Assembly (NCBI GenBank): GCA_947504195.1
Contig: CANNGN010000006.1
Coordinates: 163,259 to 227,258, forward strand
Reading direction: 5' to 3'
DNA length: 64,000 bases
Source of the DNA: an uncultured Vibrio sp.
GTDB taxonomy: Bacteria > Pseudomonadota > Gammaproteobacteria > Enterobacterales > Vibrionaceae
Position 1 is the first letter of the stretch, and the number at the start of each line of letters is the position of its first letter. This document shows positions 60,871-64,000 of this stretch, piece after piece. The translations under genes and the position numbers were made by a program. The notes under the pieces are model-generated. The model was given only the letters and a program-made list of their open reading frames with translations, was not told the DNA's origin and made no database searches.

Positions 60871-61017
60871 TTAGTCCATGGCCCTCATTTAATTAGAATA
60901 GAGGATCATGTTTCCATGGACTTAGAGCTGGGTAGAGTTTTTTTTATCAAATTGATTAAAAACGAATATTAATTGGTTTTGATCAATATATACGATGGAC
61001 TTAAAACAACGGTCCAC
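60871..61017. promoter_or_regulatory. Cluster of TGGAC inverted repeats upstream of the DASS gene
   Basis: AGTCCATGG (60873-60881) and CCATGGACT (60914-60922) are exact inverted repeats with centres 41 bp apart. TGGAC (60996-61000) and GTCCA (61012-61016) form a second pair with an 11-bp spacer. ATGGACTTA occurs twice (60916 and 60995). Between the pairs a longer imperfect repeat joins ATTGATTAAAAAC (60951) with GTTTTGATCAAT. On the minus strand a TATTCT could be a -10 whose -35 position falls on CCATGGACT, as in activator-dependent promoters. Confidence 0.55.
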
Positions 61018-61032
61018 CGTTATTGATGAGTA

Positions 61033-61905
61033 TTAATTCTCTGAATTATCGACCTTATGAGCATACGGTGTTCCCATTTTTGTTGGGGCTTCCGGCTTCA
61101 TACTATCGTCAAAACAAATTTGGTTTGCAGCAAATAGGTTAATCACAGTTGAGCCCAACTTAAAGCGACCCATTTCTTCGCCTTTTGTTAGTCGAACAGC
61201 TTTTTCACCTTCACTTGGGTAATTCCATTTGTGCACAGAGTTTCCGGTTGGAGGAGTAATCGTACCAGCCCAAACTTGCTCGATACTGCCGACAATGGTT
61301 GCACCAACAAGAACCTGTGCCATAGGGCCAAATTCAGTATCAAAAATGCAGACTACTCGTTCATTTCGAGCAAATAAATTAGGGACATTTTCAGCGGTTA
61401 AAGGGTTAACCGAAAAAAGATCGCCTGGTACGTAAATCATTTGACGCAATATGCCATCGCAAGGCATGTGGACTCGGTGATAATCACTTGGAGAAAGATA
61501 AAGTGTTGCAAAACCACCATCATTAAATTCTGCCGCAAGTTCTTTACTACCACCCAATAATTCTAACGCAGAATAAGTGTGGCCTTTGGCTTGAATTAAC
61601 TGGCCATCAACGATCGGGCCAAATTGACTAACACACGCATCAGCTGGGTGTGTTAAAACGGTTTTTCCTGCAGCAATTGGACGAGATCCCGGTTTGAGTT
61701 CTCGAACAAAGAAGTCATTAAAAGTTTGATAATGCTCTGGCTCCGCATGCAGTGCTTCATTCATGTTAACTTTGTATTGTTTAATAAACCAACGAATGAC
61801 TAACGTGGTCAGTTTCCCAGCCTTAGCGGATGCAAGTTTTCCCATAAACCGAGTAAGAGCGTGTTGAGGAAGCCAGTACTGAAGTCCAATTTTCAATTTA
61901 TCCAT
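61033..61905 (-). CDS. psd: Phosphatidylserine decarboxylase proenzyme
   Basis: 290-residue inner-membrane-associated enzyme making phosphatidylethanolamine from the product of PssA (30.5 kb). The self-cleavage motif LGST is at 250-253; cleavage before Ser252 gives the pyruvoyl group of the alpha chain. DYHRVHMP carries catalytic His residues and HPADA the proton-relay Asp region. Both PE-synthesis genes are therefore in this window, 30 kb apart. It is downstream of rsgA on the same strand, the usual rsgA-psd order. Confidence 0.96.
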   Translation of the reverse strand: MDKLKIGLQYWLPQHALTRFMGKLASAKAGKLTTLVIRWFIKQYKVNMNEALHAEPEHYQTFNDFFVRELKPGSRPIAAGKTVLTHPADACVSQFGPIVDGQLIQAKGHTYSALELLGGSKELAAEFNDGGFATLYLSPSDYHRVHMPCDGILRQMIYVPGDLFSVNPLTAENVPNLFARNERVVCIFDTEFGPMAQVLVGATIVGSIEQVWAGTITPPTGNSVHKWNYPSEGEKAVRLTKGEEMGRFKLGSTVINLFAANQICFDDSMKPEAPTKMGTPYAHKVDNSEN

Positions 61906-62019
61906 GAGCTATGCATCCGATTTTTCTGATAATGTGATTAAAAATTAATGAGAGCGAAATAGTACTGAATTCCTATTTCACTGTCAGTAATTGAAATGAA
62001 ACTAAATAAGAATTAAGGG

Positions 62020-63081
62020 CTATAAATCCGCTTTTTTATTTCGAGAATATTGACGGTTGGCTTTATTTTCCATCATGCTTTCGATTATACGGTGGTAGTT
62101 ATCGTAACGAACCTTTGCGATCTCACCTCGATCCACTGCTGCTCTGATAATGCAGCCAGGATCATCACTATGTTTACAATCACGAAACTTACAGCCGCCT
62201 AAAAAAGGTCGAAATTCGACAAAAGCTTCGGTGACTTCTTCTGCTTCCAGATGCCATAAGCCAAATTCCCGGACACCGGGTGAGTCGATAAGGTCACCTC
62301 CACTGGGGAAGTGGTAAAGCCTTGCAGTGGTGGTGGTGTGCTGCCCAAGGCCGGAATTCTCCGACACATCGCCTTCCACGATTTTACTCTCAAGGTTTGG
62401 CATTAGAGCATTCACTAAGCTCGACTTTCCAACACCCGATTGGCCAACAAAAACATTCACCTTGCCAAATAAATGCTGTTCTAGCTCTTGAATTCCGGCT
62501 CCTGACTCTTTACTGACGTAGAGAATTGTATAACCCAGATCCTGATAGATTGACATAGATCGACGATAGGAGTCGTATTCACTTTCATTTAATAAGTCGA
62601 TTTTATTGAGAACGAGTAAAGGAGTGATACCTAGCGTTTCAGATACAATGAGATAACGATCGATAATATTTAAGGATAATTCAGGGAGAACTGAAGAAAC
62701 AATGATCATTTGGTCGACATTGGCTGCTACCGGTTTTAAACCATCATAATAGTCTGGTCTGGTGAGCACAGAACTACGAGGTTTCACGGCTTCAACAACA
62801 CCGGAAATTCCAGCCATCTTCTCTAAACCTGCACGCCATAAGACTTTGTCACCAGATACGAGAGATTCGATATTGCGTCTAAGATTACAGCGATGAATCT
62901 GCTGAGAATCAACATCTTCGATATCGGCATGCTGTCCAAAGCGACTAATGACAAGCCCTTCTTGAACGGCACCGAGCATTGTATCGTCCCACTCAATATG
63001 GTCATCTTTATTCAGACGTCGCTTCTGGTTATTTCTGACTCGGCGCACTTGGCCATGAGTTAATTTTTTTCTCTTTGCCAC
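62020..63081 (-). CDS. rsgA: Ribosome small subunit-dependent GTPase A
   Basis: 353-residue late 30S assembly factor with circularly permuted G motifs: an OB-fold N-terminal domain, then LNKIDL (G4), [15 protein letters not shown] (G1) and [11 protein letters not shown] (G3). The C-terminal zinc finger is [15 protein letters not shown]. The lysine/arginine-rich start ([22 protein letters not shown]) is typical of gammaproteobacterial RsgA. It diverges from orn and precedes psd. Confidence 0.96.
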   Translation of the reverse strand: MAKRKKLTHGQVRRVRNNQKRRLNKDDHIEWDDTMLGAVQEGLVISRFGQHADIEDVDSQQIHRCNLRRNIESLVSGDKVLWRAGLEKMAGISGVVEAVKPRSSVLTRPDYYDGLKPVAANVDQMIIVSSVLPELSLNIIDRYLIVSETLGITPLLVLNKIDLLNESEYDSYRRSMSIYQDLGYTILYVSKESGAGIQELEQHLFGKVNVFVGQSGVGKSSLVNALMPNLESKIVEGDVSENSGLGQHTTTTARLYHFPSGGDLIDSPGVREFGLWHLEAEEVTEAFVEFRPFLGGCKFRDCKHSDDPGCIIRAAVDRGEIAKVRYDNYHRIIESMMENKANRQYSRNKKADL

Positions 63082-63122
63082 AATTATCTACTTTAAGAGG
63101 GAAACACTGTGTCGTTTAAGAT

Positions 63123-63145
63123 TACTCAATATGCATATTGGAGTA
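63123..63145. repeat. Near-perfect palindrome between rsgA and orn
   Basis: TACTC (63123-63127) and GAGTA (63141-63145) flank the 12-nt palindrome AATATGCATATT plus one extra G. It sits 42 bp from the rsgA start and 65 bp from the orn start in a 128-bp divergent promoter region, so it may be a shared operator. Confidence 0.45.
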
Positions 63146-63209
63146 TCTCGCCCTAACTTGAATGAGGTATAGTACCTTTTTTATCTTAAAACCCATATAG
63201 GGAACTGTT

Positions 63210-63755
63210 ATGTCTTTTAATGATCAAAATTTAATTTGGATTGATCTTGAGATGACTGGACTTGACCCAGAAACTCATAAAATTATCGAGATAGCGACAA
63301 TAGTTACTGATAAGGAACTTAATGTATTAGCTGAAGGCCCAGTATTAGCGGTCTTTCAGCCAGAAAGCGAATTGGATAAAATGGATGAATGGTGCACTAC
63401 CACACATACCGGAAGTGGATTGGTCGAGCGTATTCGGACTGATTCGGTGAGTGAAGCAGAAGCTATTAACCAAACCATCGCTTTTTTAGAGCAGTGGGTT
63501 CCAAAGGGAAAATCTCCAATTTGTGGTAACAGCGTTGGTCAAGATCGTCGTTTTCTCGTCAAATATATGCCAGAGCTAGACGACTATTTTCATTATAGAG
63601 CACTAGATGTCAGTACAATTAAAGAGCTAACCCGGCGATGGCAGCCAGATATTTTGACTGGGTTTAGTAAAAAAGGAACCCATTTAGCATTGGATGATAT
63701 CCGAGAATCGATTGCTGAGTTGCAATACTACCGAAAATCGGTATTTAAAATTTAG
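63210..63755 (+). CDS. orn: Oligoribonuclease
   Basis: 181-residue DEDDh 3'-5' exoribonuclease that finishes RNA decay by cleaving dinucleotides, including pGpG from c-di-GMP breakdown. The motifs are [10 protein letters not shown] (Asp, Glu), [11 protein letters not shown] (Asp) and [11 protein letters not shown] (His, Asp). AGGGAAC precedes the ATG. It acts downstream of EAL phosphodiesterases such as the one at 56.5 kb. The divergent rsgA/orn arrangement is conserved. Confidence 0.97.
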   Translation: MSFNDQNLIWIDLEMTGLDPETHKIIEIATIVTDKELNVLAEGPVLAVFQPESELDKMDEWCTTTHTGSGLVERIRTDSVSEAEAINQTIAFLEQWVPKGKSPICGNSVGQDRRFLVKYMPELDDYFHYRALDVSTIKELTRRWQPDILTGFSKKGTHLALDDIRESIAELQYYRKSVFKI

Positions 63756-63867
63756 GGACATTTTTTGGTTAGTGCGGATTATTTCACCATAACTGCTCGA
63801 TCTTTGCTGGCTTTTTCGCCATTCAATTGAGATTACAAAAAAAAATGAATTTTTTTAGTCTTAATGC

Positions 63868-63895
63868 TTGCATCGTTTCAAAATGCTCTTATAAT
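63868..63895 (+). promoter_or_regulatory. Promoter of tRNA-Gly
   Basis: TTGCAT at 63868-63873 and TATAAT at 63890-63895 are 16 bp apart, about 31 bp before the tRNA. The discriminator TCGCAGCCC is GC-rich, as in stable-RNA promoters. A long AT-rich tract lies just upstream. Confidence 0.7.
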
Positions 63896-63926
63896 TCGCA
63901 GCCCTAAACGACGTAAAGCGTTTATT

Positions 63927-64000
63927 GCGACACTAGCTCAGTTGGTAGAGCGCAACCTTGCCAAGGTTGAGGTCACGAGTTCGAACCTCGTGTGTCGCTC
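63927..64000 (+). tRNA. tRNA-Gly (anticodon GCC), 3' end cut by window
   Basis: 74 nt seen. The acceptor stem GCGACAC/GTGTCGC is complete and the anticodon loop TTGCCAA carries GCC. Only the first C of an encoded CCA end fits in the window. More tRNA copies may follow, as arrays after orn are common in vibrios. Confidence 0.93.

Noticed and set aside
60951..60988. Possible FNR site upstream of the DASS gene
   Set aside because: The TTGAT and ATCAA halves do not occur with the required 4-bp spacing; the stretch is an imperfect inverted repeat instead.

Overview
The window is a chromosomal segment of a gammaproteobacterium of the family Vibrionaceae, most likely the genus Vibrio. The evidence is the gene order (fis-dusB, prmA-accC-accB-aroQ, acs, the CrbS-type kinase, gppA-rhlB, trxA, rho, ubiD-fre, pssA, murB-birA, coaA, a four-tRNA array, tufB, secE-nusG, rplKAJL-rpoBC, rsd/nudC, hemE, envC, gpmI, psd-rsgA/orn), the moderately AT-rich DNA and the closeness of the core proteins to their E. 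coli orthologues. The species cannot be named from the sequence.

Layout. (1) 1-4.7 kb, minus strand: the 5' part of fis, dusB, prmA and the fatty-acid entry genes accC-accB, with aroQ. (2) 5-14.7 kb: an acetate locus. It holds acs, a DEDDh exonuclease, a cNMP/CBS/nucleotidyltransferase (DUF294-type) protein, an MFS transporter and the large symporter-kinase hybrid CrbS. (3) 14.7-19.5 kb: gppA, rhlB, trxA and rho. (4) 19.5-26.8 kb: an iron cassette with piuC and a TonB-dependent receptor facing a FatB/VctP-like binding protein, two FecCD permeases and an ATPase. It ends in a DOPA-4,5-dioxygenase-like gene. Two Fur-box-like sites lie at its promoters. (5) 26.9-35.5 kb: an exported protein of unknown function, ubiD-ferredoxin-fre, pssA, a GNAT acetyltransferase, murB-birA and coaA. 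(6) 35.6-49.6 kb: tRNA-Thr, Tyr, Gly and Thr, tufB, secE-nusG, four ribosomal protein genes and rpoB-rpoC. Recognisable promoters, terminators and attenuator hairpins punctuate this part. (7) 49.6-56 kb: rsd facing nudC, hemE, a TetR regulator, envC and gpmI. (8) 56.5-60.9 kb: an accessory-looking stretch with a CSS-motif EAL phosphodiesterase, a 66-residue orphan, a DMT exporter and a DASS (INDY-type) carboxylate transporter. (9) 61-64 kb: psd, rsgA, orn and a tRNA-Gly cut by the window edge.

Most of the window is conserved backbone. I see no CRISPR array, insertion sequence, prophage or defence island, and no wholly new system. The observations most worth checking are regulatory or contextual: a ring-cleaving dioxygenase tied to catechol-type iron uptake by a Fur-like box; an orphan leftward terminator suggesting a small RNA between nudC and hemE; a perfect 27-nt inverted repeat between rsd and nudC; matching promoter palindromes before rplK and rplJ; a terminator-like hairpin inside rpoB-rpoC; and a cluster of TGGAC motifs upstream of the DASS transporter.

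Gene starts were re-chosen where the longest reading frame did not match the family N-terminus or the ribosome binding site (prmA, accB, aroQ, acs, MFS, crbS, rhlB, trxA, rho, secE, rplA, rplJ, rpoC, hemE, envC, the DMT gene and the 26.9-kb exported protein).
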